Shown here: positions 30,365 to 37,683 of the stretch, piece by piece
Numbering within the stretch: the stretch's first letter is position 1
Layout of the letters: each line of letters begins with the position of its first letter
Origin: a virus
Reading direction: 5' to 3' (one strand)
DNA length: 57,057 nt
Virus record (IMG/VR): IMGVR_UViG_3300019776_000574
Location: 1-57,057 of that record
Notes under the pieces: generated by a model
The model's input: the letters and a program-made list of their open reading frames with translations, nothing else
Told to the model about the DNA's origin: nothing
Databases searched by the model: none
Position numbers and translations under genes: made by a program

Positions 30365-30566
30365 GTGAGCACCCCTTTACATGCTTGTGAATTTTCGTCA
30401 GGCGGTCTATGGCCCTGATGGACGTCATTAATGCCTCGTTGACCTTCTCCATTGTCGCCGGTGTCAACACTTCTCCCCGAGCCATTTGGAGGGCGGTGTT
30501 ACAGCGTGTGAAGCCAAGGAGGACCGTTGCGATGTCTTTTTTGAGGTCATCTTGCTGTTCAGGCAT
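30351..30566 (-). CDS. Small helical protein upstream of lysozyme, 71 aa
   Basis: The ATG at 30566 follows AAGGAGGCAAC. The 71-residue protein (MPEQQDDLKKDIATVLLGF) is helical, with a His/Cys-containing end (HKHVKGCSHGCV). It overlaps the lysozyme gene and belongs to the lysis operon. The function is unknown. Confidence 0.65.
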   Translation of the reverse strand: MPEQQDDLKKDIATVLLGFTRCNTALQMARGEVLTPATMEKVNEALMTSIRAIDRLTKIHKHVKGCSHGCV

Positions 30567-30632
30567 GTTGCCTCCTTGTGCTTGATGCACCGGTCAAGGT
30601 CGTTAGCCGCAGGACACTCCCCGCCTTTGCCG

Positions 30633-30764
30633 TCATTCGCATTCAGGCATGGACCCATCGGCCGCCCCCTGGAGCAATGGCCGGTTGGCCGGGTTGATGA
30701 AACAATCCGCACACTGCATCATGCCCCCGCACTGGCTATCTTGCCGTGTCTCTGGACAGAACAT
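30633..30764 (-). CDS. Cys-rich small protein, 43 aa
   Basis: The ATG at 30764 follows CTGGAGGTCCTACAAA. The 43-residue product has CGGMMQCADCF and further Cys residues near each end, probably a zinc-binding protein. A second Cys-rich frame beginning MGPCLNANDG (ATG within this gene) continues into the next gene, and one cannot tell which is used. It is the first gene after the promoter at 30795-30822. Confidence 0.5.
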   Translation of the reverse strand: MFCPETRQDSQCGGMMQCADCFINPANRPLLQGAADGSMPECE

Positions 30765-30794
30765 TTTGTAGGACCTCCAGAAAAATTTTGTAAG

Positions 30795-30822
30795 ACTCTA
30801 TCCTACATCATGTTAATGTCAA
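30795..30822 (-). promoter_or_regulatory. Promoter for the lysis genes
   Basis: On the minus strand a perfect TTGACA (30822-30817) is followed after 16 bases by TAGAGT (30800-30795) in an AT-rich gap, with the first downstream start codon at 30764. This would allow lysis genes to be expressed apart from the tail transcript. Confidence 0.6.
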
Positions 30823-30835
30823 GTATTTAATATTC

Positions 30836-31273
30836 CTATCCAGCAGGTATCCACTTGATGATTGCCTTGACCAGATCGTAATGATAAGCCATGTCGCAGA
30901 CGGTCCCGACCATAGTCATCACTGCAAGGGCCACGGCTATTGATATTGCCGGTCTACTGGTCAGCACGTCGATGAACCCGGTAATTTTTTCGAGACGCTC
31001 GTTGATAGTGTCAAGGGATTCCCTGACGCCCAGTTTGATGCCGGCGCCGTCTCTCCCTACAAGCTGCTCAACCTCCCTGATCCTGGCGAACACTTCGTTG
31101 AAGTTGGCCTTGGTGTCAGCAGCAGCGTCTTCCAGGTGGTCGATCCTGGCGTCTTGCGCTGCGAGTTTCCCGAGTGCTTCGACAATCTTTTCCTGGCCGC
31201 GCTCTACGGCCTCCAGGCTGAAGGCGATATGCCTGATCATGGGGTCCTGCGGACAAGGGTCGTGACTGGGCAT
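30836..31273 (-). CDS. Coiled-coil membrane protein, 145 aa
   Basis: The ATG at 31273 follows GAGGAGGCAAGCCC; an upstream ATG at 31312 has no ribosome binding site. The 145-residue protein has a helical coiled coil (about residues 10-95) and a C-terminal transmembrane helix (PAISIAVALAVMTMVGTV). The topology is like hemolysin/XhlA-type or pinholin-associated proteins. Its place beside the lysis genes suggests a membrane role in lysis or its timing. Confidence 0.65.
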   Translation of the reverse strand: MPSHDPCPQDPMIRHIAFSLEAVERGQEKIVEALGKLAAQDARIDHLEDAAADTKANFNEVFARIREVEQLVGRDGAGIKLGVRESLDTINERLEKITGFIDVLTSRPAISIAVALAVMTMVGTVCDMAYHYDLVKAIIKWIPAG

Positions 31274-31391
31274 GGGCTTGCCTCCTCGGTTGTTGTGGGT
31301 CGTTAAGTCCATGGCAGGACGTTTGCCACATGGCAGCGTAGAGGATGAACCCCGTCACCGCCTGTAGTCCAAATGCGTAGATTACCCGGCG
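31116..31391 (-). CDS. Possible small membrane peptide frame (weak)
   Basis: An ATG at 31391 starts MRRVIYAFGLQAVTGFILYAAMWQ, which looks like a membrane segment, and overlaps the stop of the 39-residue gene. The remaining frame overlaps the next gene by over 150 bases and is rich in Arg, Gln and Pro, like a shadow frame. There is no clear ribosome binding site. It may be an embedded lysis peptide or nothing. Confidence 0.25.
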   Translation of the reverse strand, partial: RRVIYAFGLQAVTGFILYAAMWQTSCHGLNDPQQPRRQAHAQSRPLSAGPHDQAYRLQPGGRRARPGKDCRSTRETRSARRQDRPPGRRCC

Positions 31392-31501
31392 CATAGGCGC
31401 TGCTTCGCCAGTTCTTCTATTTCCGCCCGGCGTCGGCAATACAACTCTGCTTCCGCCAGCATGAGTGCCTTCAGCCACTTTCTGCGTTTATCTGCGTCCA
31501 T
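31382..31501 (-). CDS. Small basic helical protein, 39 aa
   Basis: The ATG at 31501 follows AGGGGGAGTT. The 39-residue product (MDADKRRKWLKALMLAEAEL) is one charged helix. It follows the tailspike gene with an eight-base gap. The function is unknown. Confidence 0.5.
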   Translation of the reverse strand: MDADKRRKWLKALMLAEAELYCRRRAEIEELAKQRLCAG

Positions 31502-31509
31502 AACTCCCC

Positions 31510-34500
31510 CTACTGTGCCGCCACATGATGTAGCACCAGCGACATGTGGCCCAGTGTAATGTTTCGTGCTGCCGTGTGGTTCTGCACGGCAAGCGATATT
31601 TGGTCGTTTGCCGCTAGGGACAAGATAGTCTCGCAGCCAAGGTTTTCCGTTGTCGTAGCACTCCCCGCTGTCGTATGACCGTGGCAACTCTCCTGCGCTG
31701 TTCCGTTGACCATGACGCTAATCGCCATCTCATCACCAGCCGCGCCGGACTTTGCTGATCCCCGAGCGGAGATAACGTATTTCCCTGCGACCGGCACCAC
31801 CAGATAATGGTCCGAATGAGTAACGCCCGTGAGCTGCCCCGCCGTGAAATCCGTCGCGCCCGTGTCCACCTCGTACCATGTGCCGGAAGAGGCAACGGTG
31901 ATCGTGGTTGAGGTGTTGGAGTACATGTTACCGGAGGGGAGGCCGCCGCCGTTGGCAAAATATGCCGATTTACCATCTATCACAAGCCGTTCGGCCCTGG
32001 TAACGCTGGATTCACCGGGAACTGTGGTCTGAAAATATAATTTTGACCCCGAGGTTGTACCCGACCAGTTTTCATTGCCGTATGCCGCTATACCAGCACT
32101 GCTACTGATAGTGTGGGCGTTATCTCTGGCGCCGCCAAAGATAACGTAGCCAAGCCTGTCTCCTGATGCTATGGCCGCACCATCGTCGGTAAAATAATTC
32201 ACCCCCCCGCCAGATGCCGCGCCGGAGGCGCCCGTAAATATCCATCTGCTTTGTGACGTCGCCAGGGTGGTGCCTTCCGCGTGAAAGGCACTGGACGGAC
32301 TTGTAACCCCTGAGCCGAATGATCCGGTTGCCGTTATATTGCCCGTGAAGGCGTTGGTCCCGCTGCGCCCTGCAAGTAACGCATACTGTGAGTGATCGTC
32401 ATCGGCAAGGCCGGTCAACGCTCCATGATCCCCGGAACCGCCATTACTCCCGGTCAGCACCACGCGATTGGTGTTGGCATTATCAGGGTCTTCACCGATG
32501 ACCACGAATTTTCCGGCAGCTAAGGTAATTGGGGAACCTATCAAAGTAGGGAACGGGCTAACGCTACTAGTTTGTAGGGTAATGTTGCCCGCGCTGGTAT
32601 TGGAAATAATAGTCGCCTGCTTGTTGACTGCGCCCACGTTGACTACTGCCCCGGCTGTTGTTACCTCAATTACTGAGTCAGTAGGTTCTATGTATATGGT
32701 GCCAGACGTTACTTTGGTCAGTTGTAAACCGGGAATCTCTCCCCAGCTAGAGCTGGTACCATCGTTTGTCAAATACTTACCACTATTCCCAGTTTCAGTC
32801 GGGACACTTCCTGAACCGCTGAATCGCTTGCCGGATGCAACCTCAGCCCCGTTTCCATCCACAGTGAGGATAGTTGTTGGTGTGGTCGTGTTCTCTGGAG
32901 TCGCTTGGAACAGCCACTTGCTGCCAGCATTGGTCCCGCTGAAATCTCCGACCGCTTGCAAAGCGAACAAACCAGACTGCACGAATGATGTCCCATCGTG
33001 TCCGTACTCAACAAATGAAAACATGTTATCGCCGTCGAGTATGGCGGTTGGCGAAGCGATAGTGCCTCTTGCCCGTTGAGCTAAATTAGTGGGTTGGCCG
33101 CTATTGCCATAATGGAGAGTAGTGAACCCTGGAAATGTTGCCCCCTCCCCTTCGATTATGATATTAGCGGTAGAGTTGATGTTATTGAATTTTTGTGCAT
33201 AAACAGCGCCGGGGGTACCATTTACCGAGTCTCCGGTAAGATGCCCCGTGAATGTGTTGCCGCCTATAATCCTTACCGATGTCGGGGCGTTGACCAACTG
33301 GACAGGGTATGTCTGTGTCTTGCTGGTTTGCGTGTCTGCAATGTGAACGCCCTTGACGGTTACATTGTCTGCCCCGTCGATAACTATGCCGGCATGGCTA
33401 TTGATAACCAATGCACCATTTTGGCCGCTGTTAAGGATCTGTCCACCGGATATCGTAACCCAACGCGGATAAGAGCCTGCTACATTGAATATACCAATAC
33501 CAGCTTCACCTGTCCTAGCTATTTGGTTCCCGGTCATTGTGACTTCGTAAGCATCTCCTGCCAGGTCTATGCCATTTCCAGACACGTCATGAATGTCTAC
33601 CCCCGATATTTGGATGCGCCTGCGTTCTCCTGGATTCGAAGATGAATAAATACCGCTGGAACCAAGAGAGTCATCGACAGTGTTGGTCCCTCCTCGCATA
33701 TGTCCGCCCAATATCTGTGTGTCAAAGGCTCCAGGGGCTATCAATACAGCATCGCCCCATGAACCATTGTAATCAAAATCATTGTTTACTATCTTTGTTG
33801 ATGCACTATCTGTCCACACGCCCAATGAGTAAGATGATTTGTCATTAAGAGCAAATTGGATTTTGCTGTTTCTGACGGTAGCTGTGCTACAGTTGGTAAA
33901 ATAGAACCCTTTAGGACTTAGAACTGTACGAACATTGTCCACTTCTACGTTGTTTGAATTGGAAAAATATCCTGTAAATCTTGTTCCATCAGGTACGTAA
34001 GTCTCACCGTTCCTTATAATGATGTTGCTTTTACCGCTAGACCTGATGCATTCTCCACTCCCACCTATAAAAGATAATCTTGAACTATTCAGATCGATGG
34101 TGATGTCATTAACCAATGTGACATAAGATGCGATTTTGCAATCCCCCCTTGAAGGGAGCATCAAAGTAGCACCCGTTGCTGCATTAATAGCCGTTTGGAA
34201 GGATGTAGTATCGTCTACGGACCCGTTGCACACCATCCCATGTTCGACACCAAAGACATAGCTAGACAGAGCTTTCCTGTCCGTTGTTTTCATCAACCCT
34301 GCTGTGGTTTGATTCGCAAACGGCACCCCCATTCGCGTCTCGCTGCCGGCATCCGTGCAGGTCAGCCCGGAATAGCACCGCAAGATTGAACGCTGCGCCA
34401 GGGTATCACCGGCAGTATTCTTGATGCCGTGTGCGCTACCCGGAGGCACCAGAACCCATGCCACACCGCTCCACCGGTAGGTGGTGTCATTCTCCGCGAC

Positions 34501-34743
34501 GTAAGCTGTCATGCTGGACGAGTTGCGGAAGGTGGGACGGGAGTACATCTGGGTGCTGAGCTGGTAATGAACCGCACCACCCTTACCCTCATTGGCAACA
34601 TGGGTCGGGTAGGTATCTTGCGAATCAAAGGGGCGGATCGGGGCCGCCACGTTGGTACCGGACAGCGCCGAGCCGAGAACCTGAGCAGCGAAGAAAATGC
34701 CAATAGTTATCGCCAGTATATGGGGAAAGTGTCGTCGTATCAT
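31510..34743 (-). CDS. Tailspike with beta-helix and C1q-like tip, 1077 aa
   Basis: From the ATG at 34743 the protein has 1077 residues. It begins MIRRHFPHILAITIGIFFAAQ, a signal-like hydrophobic N-terminus. A pectate-lyase-type beta-helix follows (start FGVEHGMVCNGSVDDTTSFQ near residue 170, repeated Asn/Gly-rich coils to about 550), then stalk repeats, and a C-terminal jelly-roll resembling C1q/TNF trimer domains (last about 140 residues). It should bind and perhaps cleave host surface polysaccharide. The start codon overlaps the stop region of the upstream gene. Confidence 0.8.
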   Translation of the reverse strand: MIRRHFPHILAITIGIFFAAQVLGSALSGTNVAAPIRPFDSQDTYPTHVANEGKGGAVHYQLSTQMYSRPTFRNSSSMTAYVAENDTTYRWSGVAWVLVPPGSAHGIKNTAGDTLAQRSILRCYSGLTCTDAGSETRMGVPFANQTTAGLMKTTDRKALSSYVFGVEHGMVCNGSVDDTTSFQTAINAATGATLMLPSRGDCKIASYVTLVNDITIDLNSSRLSFIGGSGECIRSSGKSNIIIRNGETYVPDGTRFTGYFSNSNNVEVDNVRTVLSPKGFYFTNCSTATVRNSKIQFALNDKSSYSLGVWTDSASTKIVNNDFDYNGSWGDAVLIAPGAFDTQILGGHMRGGTNTVDDSLGSSGIYSSSNPGERRRIQISGVDIHDVSGNGIDLAGDAYEVTMTGNQIARTGEAGIGIFNVAGSYPRWVTISGGQILNSGQNGALVINSHAGIVIDGADNVTVKGVHIADTQTSKTQTYPVQLVNAPTSVRIIGGNTFTGHLTGDSVNGTPGAVYAQKFNNINSTANIIIEGEGATFPGFTTLHYGNSGQPTNLAQRARGTIASPTAILDGDNMFSFVEYGHDGTSFVQSGLFALQAVGDFSGTNAGSKWLFQATPENTTTPTTILTVDGNGAEVASGKRFSGSGSVPTETGNSGKYLTNDGTSSSWGEIPGLQLTKVTSGTIYIEPTDSVIEVTTAGAVVNVGAVNKQATIISNTSAGNITLQTSSVSPFPTLIGSPITLAAGKFVVIGEDPDNANTNRVVLTGSNGGSGDHGALTGLADDDHSQYALLAGRSGTNAFTGNITATGSFGSGVTSPSSAFHAEGTTLATSQSRWIFTGASGAASGGGVNYFTDDGAAIASGDRLGYVIFGGARDNAHTISSSAGIAAYGNENWSGTTSGSKLYFQTTVPGESSVTRAERLVIDGKSAYFANGGGLPSGNMYSNTSTTITVASSGTWYEVDTGATDFTAGQLTGVTHSDHYLVVPVAGKYVISARGSAKSGAAGDEMAISVMVNGTAQESCHGHTTAGSATTTENLGCETILSLAANDQISLAVQNHTAARNITLGHMSLVLHHVAAQ

Positions 34744-34744
34744 A

Positions 34745-35488
34745 TCAGTTCCAGACCACCGTGATTGCTGAACCTGTTTGTAGGTAATTGAACTGGCACA
34801 CGTAATAATTCGTAGTCGATCCGCTGGCGTTGGTGTGCGACACCGTGTTGCAGGTATAATCGGTGAAGCCAAGCCCTCCGACCGTCACACTGTCGAGCGC
34901 CCCGAACGAGGTCGGGAAGGCGTAGGTGGGATACTTGCCCCCCGTGCAATCATACGTGATTGTCTTGCCGTGCCCCGAGGCAAACTCATTACTGGGTGCT
35001 CCGAGCGCCAGGATCGCCGCAGAATCGATTGACGCCAGAGGCGTGGCCGTCGCCCCCCAGTGCCGCCGACGATAGAATGCAACGGTGGTGTTGCCAGCCC
35101 GTGGAGTGGTCCCGTCGGTGATCGATACCGTGTAGGTCCGGTTGCTGGTGATCGACTGTGAGCCATGTGTGTATGTTCTGAGCGCCGTACTGATCGAACC
35201 GATACCATTGTCGATGCTCTGGCTGGTCAATGCCGCGCTGCCAAGGGCAATGGTCCAATTGAGTTCAACACTGGTAACGGTGGAGCCAACCTCGTTGGAA
35301 CTACCACCGGTTACAGATGGACTACCCGGGGCGACATAAGCCAACCCCCGGATCATGCTTGACCAGTGTCGAAACGGACCTACGTTGTCCGGTTTCCCAG
35401 TGTGTCTGTTGGTTACATATTCATCAGGGAAGCCCCAGACAGACACAGTCATAAAGAGCATTATGATTATGCATGATAGCCATTTCAT
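34745..35488 (-). CDS. Secreted-type tail/fibre-associated protein, 247 aa
   Basis: The N-terminus MKWLSCIIIMLFMTVSVWG is a Sec-type signal peptide. The mature part is Ser/Thr/Gly-rich and beta-structured, with a C-terminal domain containing two Cys residues (TYDCTGG and YVCQFNY). It sits between two fibre-type genes in a run of overlapping genes. It is likely a surface-binding or fibre-accessory protein. Export of a virion part to the periplasm would be unusual. Confidence 0.65.
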   Translation of the reverse strand: MKWLSCIIIMLFMTVSVWGFPDEYVTNRHTGKPDNVGPFRHWSSMIRGLAYVAPGSPSVTGGSSNEVGSTVTSVELNWTIALGSAALTSQSIDNGIGSISTALRTYTHGSQSITSNRTYTVSITDGTTPRAGNTTVAFYRRRHWGATATPLASIDSAAILALGAPSNEFASGHGKTITYDCTGGKYPTYAFPTSFGALDSVTVGGLGFTDYTCNTVSHTNASGSTTNYYVCQFNYLQTGSAITVVWN

Positions 35489-35838
35489 GGGAACAGAATA
35501 CCGTTGGCACTAAGTGCCACCACATTGCCAACCGATGCCGATGCGTAGATCGACCATCCCGGGAGAAGGATATCGTCAAGGGTAAATGGGAGGGACGGAG
35601 TGCCATCTGCAGACGGGGTAACCACCATGGTTTTGAACCTGGCGTTGGCATCAGATGTAGCCCCACCAGCCGGGACAACATGTAGGGTGACTGTCACGTC
35701 GGTCGCATTGGTGTTCACGAACCGGATAGTCGAAAGTTGCACCTGTCGGATAGACGGATGATTCAGCGGGGCAGTGTAGACTGCCACCAGTGAGGTTGTC
35801 AGCAGAGTTCCAGGTATGAGAGGGGAGGGAGTTGGCAT
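35485..35838 (-). CDS. Beta-rich tail-region protein, 117 aa
   Basis: The 117-residue protein (MPTPSPLIPGTLLTTSLVAVYTAP) is rich in Thr, Ala, Val and Pro with alternating strands, typical of small phage tail-tip or fibre-connecting proteins of immunoglobulin-like fold. It has no signal peptide. It overlaps genes on both sides. The family was not recognised. Confidence 0.65.
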   Translation of the reverse strand: MPTPSPLIPGTLLTTSLVAVYTAPLNHPSIRQVQLSTIRFVNTNATDVTVTLHVVPAGGATSDANARFKTMVVTPSADGTPSLPFTLDDILLPGWSIYASASVGNVVALSANGILFP

Positions 35839-36188
35839 TATTTCAGGCTCACACTGAGGCCAATTGCGTAGGCATTTACCCCAACCCCAACCCCTATACC
35901 GATAGCCTGCCAGGTCCGGCGATATTCTGAGGGGAGTATGACGGCTATTGCTGTGTGTGTGGCTGCGAAAGTGACGAATGCCGTATTGACCGTGCCGTGA
36001 CTGGGACGCTCCGTCATGCCGTAAGAATCATACTTGGATGCCTTATCGAGAGCGTTATTGACTTGCTCATAACCGGCGTATGTAGCCGCCAGAAATGCCG
36101 CTTGGTAGGCTGTATCGACCCAGGTCCAATCAGCCATGGCCGCCACCGGCACCAGCCACAGGAACGCTGCCAAGATGATGGTTTTCAT
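35838..36188 (-). CDS. Membrane protein with signal peptide, 116 aa
   Basis: The protein starts with a signal peptide (MKTIILAAFLWLVPVAAMA) followed by two or three hydrophobic segments (TAYQAAFLAATYAGY, AFVTFAATHTAIAVIL and the Gly/Val-rich C-terminus). The arrangement resembles phage membrane proteins annotated as exclusion or lysis proteins. The start overlaps the stop of the S74 fibre gene. The function is unknown. Confidence 0.65.
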   Translation of the reverse strand: MKTIILAAFLWLVPVAAMADWTWVDTAYQAAFLAATYAGYEQVNNALDKASKYDSYGMTERPSHGTVNTAFVTFAATHTAIAVILPSEYRRTWQAIGIGVGVGVNAYAIGLSVSLK

Positions 36189-37549
36189 TTGGCCCCCTTC
36201 AGCGCCTTAACCTGTGCGGCCAGATCCTGCACAGCAGATATCAGCAGGCTGGTAATCGCCCGGTAATCAATCGTCAGGTAAGGCTGTCCTTCAGGGTCAT
36301 CCTTGATCCAATCCATAACGGCATCAGGCAGTACAGCCTGTACCTCCTGGGCGATCAATCCCAGCTCCTTGGTGCCCTTGTTCGGGCGGCCGGCGTGGAT
36401 GCGGTCGCCTTCTTCATTCCACTGGTATTCTACCGGGTGGAGCAGATCGAGCGTTTCCAGCGCCTTGGATACGGTTTTGATGTTCTTCTTGAGCCTGGCA
36501 TCTGAAGCCGGCTGGTAATAACTCCCGTGCTGCCCGTCGAGAAGGTCAGCATCCAGACCGGAAGCGGCACCGTCGTTGCCGGCGTGCCAAGCAGTATTAG
36601 TTCCAATAGTTACAGACCCGCCACCAGCGTCTAACTCTATGCCTGCCCCGCTACTGGACGAAATTATAAGTTTCGTGCCATCTGTTGCAGAATCCCCTAA
36701 TTGGGCATATTTGGTGGTTCCTGCATCATCATAGAATTCAATCTTTGATACCCCGCTGACACCCTTTACTTTCAAAGGGTTGGGCAGTGTAGAATTCGCA
36801 TCGTAAACCGGGATCTGGTTTGCGGCTGGGGTCTGTGAAGCATGAAAACCTTCCAGCATATCGGAATTTAGATTAGTGTTCACCGTTCCGTTGCTTACAG
36901 GAACCTGCCCCGATGAGTTCCCGGCGTGGAAGCCATCAACGGTATCGGCATTCAGTGAAGTATTCACCGTTCCGTTAGAGATCGGCAGTGCCCCCGCTCC
37001 ATTGCCGGCATGGTACCCGTCCAGCTTGTCCGCGTTGAGATCAGTGTTCACCGTGCCATTAGATATGGGGATTTTGCCCGTGGTATTGGCGGCGTGGTAC
37101 CCATCCAGCATGTCGGCATTGAGCTTGGTGTTCACCGTCCCATTGCTCACCGGGATCTGACTTGAAAGGTTCCCATAGGCGATGCCCCGCTTGATCGTTT
37201 TCCCAAGGGTGCCGGAGAACAGGGCAACCTCTCCATCAACCGAAACGGATGTGTCACTCGAAACGTCTCCACCCCCGACCGCTGATATCCTGGCATTGAT
37301 CGCCGCTTCTGATGGGTAGTTGGTATCACTCCCTGGCTGGGAGATGGTAGTCACCAGGGTACCCTTGGCATCGAGTTCGGCCTCCACTCCGGCGAACCCG
37401 GCAGATATGGCGGCAAACTCATTGCGAATTGCCGCCGAAGAACCGGCTGCGTTAAAGGCCGGGACGCCGGTTGCATTGAAATTACGGTTGGCGGCAAGGG
37501 CGGTGCATACTGTGGCGAGGGTAATAGCGAGAAAGATTAATCGTTTCAT
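36185..37549 (-). CDS. Tail fibre with S74 intramolecular chaperone
   Basis: The ATG at 37549 follows TTTGGAGGATGG and gives 454 residues. It begins with a signal-like MKRLIFLAITLATVCTALA. The middle holds 28-residue tandem repeats (core SNGTVNT.LNAD.LDG.HA). The C-terminal 110 residues are a peptidase S74 chaperone domain: SDARLKKNI with the catalytic Ser, then LHPVEYQW and LGLIAQEVQAVLPD. Such domains help the fibre trimerise and are then cut off. It is the first gene after the giant polyvalent gene and lies behind a terminator-containing leader. Confidence 0.88.
   Translation of the reverse strand: MKRLIFLAITLATVCTALAANRNFNATGVPAFNAAGSSAAIRNEFAAISAGFAGVEAELDAKGTLVTTISQPGSDTNYPSEAAINARISAVGGGDVSSDTSVSVDGEVALFSGTLGKTIKRGIAYGNLSSQIPVSNGTVNTKLNADMLDGYHAANTTGKIPISNGTVNTDLNADKLDGYHAGNGAGALPISNGTVNTSLNADTVDGFHAGNSSGQVPVSNGTVNTNLNSDMLEGFHASQTPAANQIPVYDANSTLPNPLKVKGVSGVSKIEFYDDAGTTKYAQLGDSATDGTKLIISSSSGAGIELDAGGGSVTIGTNTAWHAGNDGAASGLDADLLDGQHGSYYQPASDARLKKNIKTVSKALETLDLLHPVEYQWNEEGDRIHAGRPNKGTKELGLIAQEVQAVLPDAVMDWIKDDPEGQPYLTIDYRAITSLLISAVQDLAAQVKALKGAK
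36876..37160 (-). repeat. 84-bp tandem repeat inside the fibre gene
   Basis: On the plus strand the sequence GT.TTCACCGT.CC.TT begins at 36876, 36960, 37044 and 37128, exactly 84 bp apart, giving about three and a half copies. Each unit encodes 28 residues of the fibre stalk. The copies differ mainly at third positions, so the protein repeat is maintained. Copy number could vary by slippage or recombination and change the fibre length. Confidence 0.85.
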
Positions 37550-37561
37550 TCCATCCTCCAA

Positions 37562-37604
37562 AGAAAAAGCCCCACTACACCTCAATAATGAGGGAAGCGG
37601 GGCT
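37562..37604 (-). terminator. Intrinsic terminator in the fibre-gene leader
   Basis: On the minus strand AGCCCC pairs with GGGGCT around a region that also forms CCTCA/TGAGG, and is followed by TTTTTC. It lies 12 bases before the fibre start codon. Like the portal leader terminator it is placed so that it must be read through for expression, or it ends the giant-gene transcript. Confidence 0.75.
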
Positions 37605-37683
37605 CTGTTGGCACGGCTTGGTTGGACTTCTTGCGCGGGCGCTCGCGGCGACGGCGCTCTATTTGTGTTAATCCCTTATCATA
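37605..37683 (-). promoter_or_regulatory. Fibre-gene leader, same motif as the portal leader
   Basis: The untranslated stretch contains CCAACCAAGCCGTGCC (37610-37624), six bases before the terminator stem, preceded by a GC-rich segment with GCGCC/GGCGC elements. The match to the portal leader (5646-5660, terminator at 5592-5642) covers both the motif and the spacing. A shared RNA control is inferred. Confidence 0.5.
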
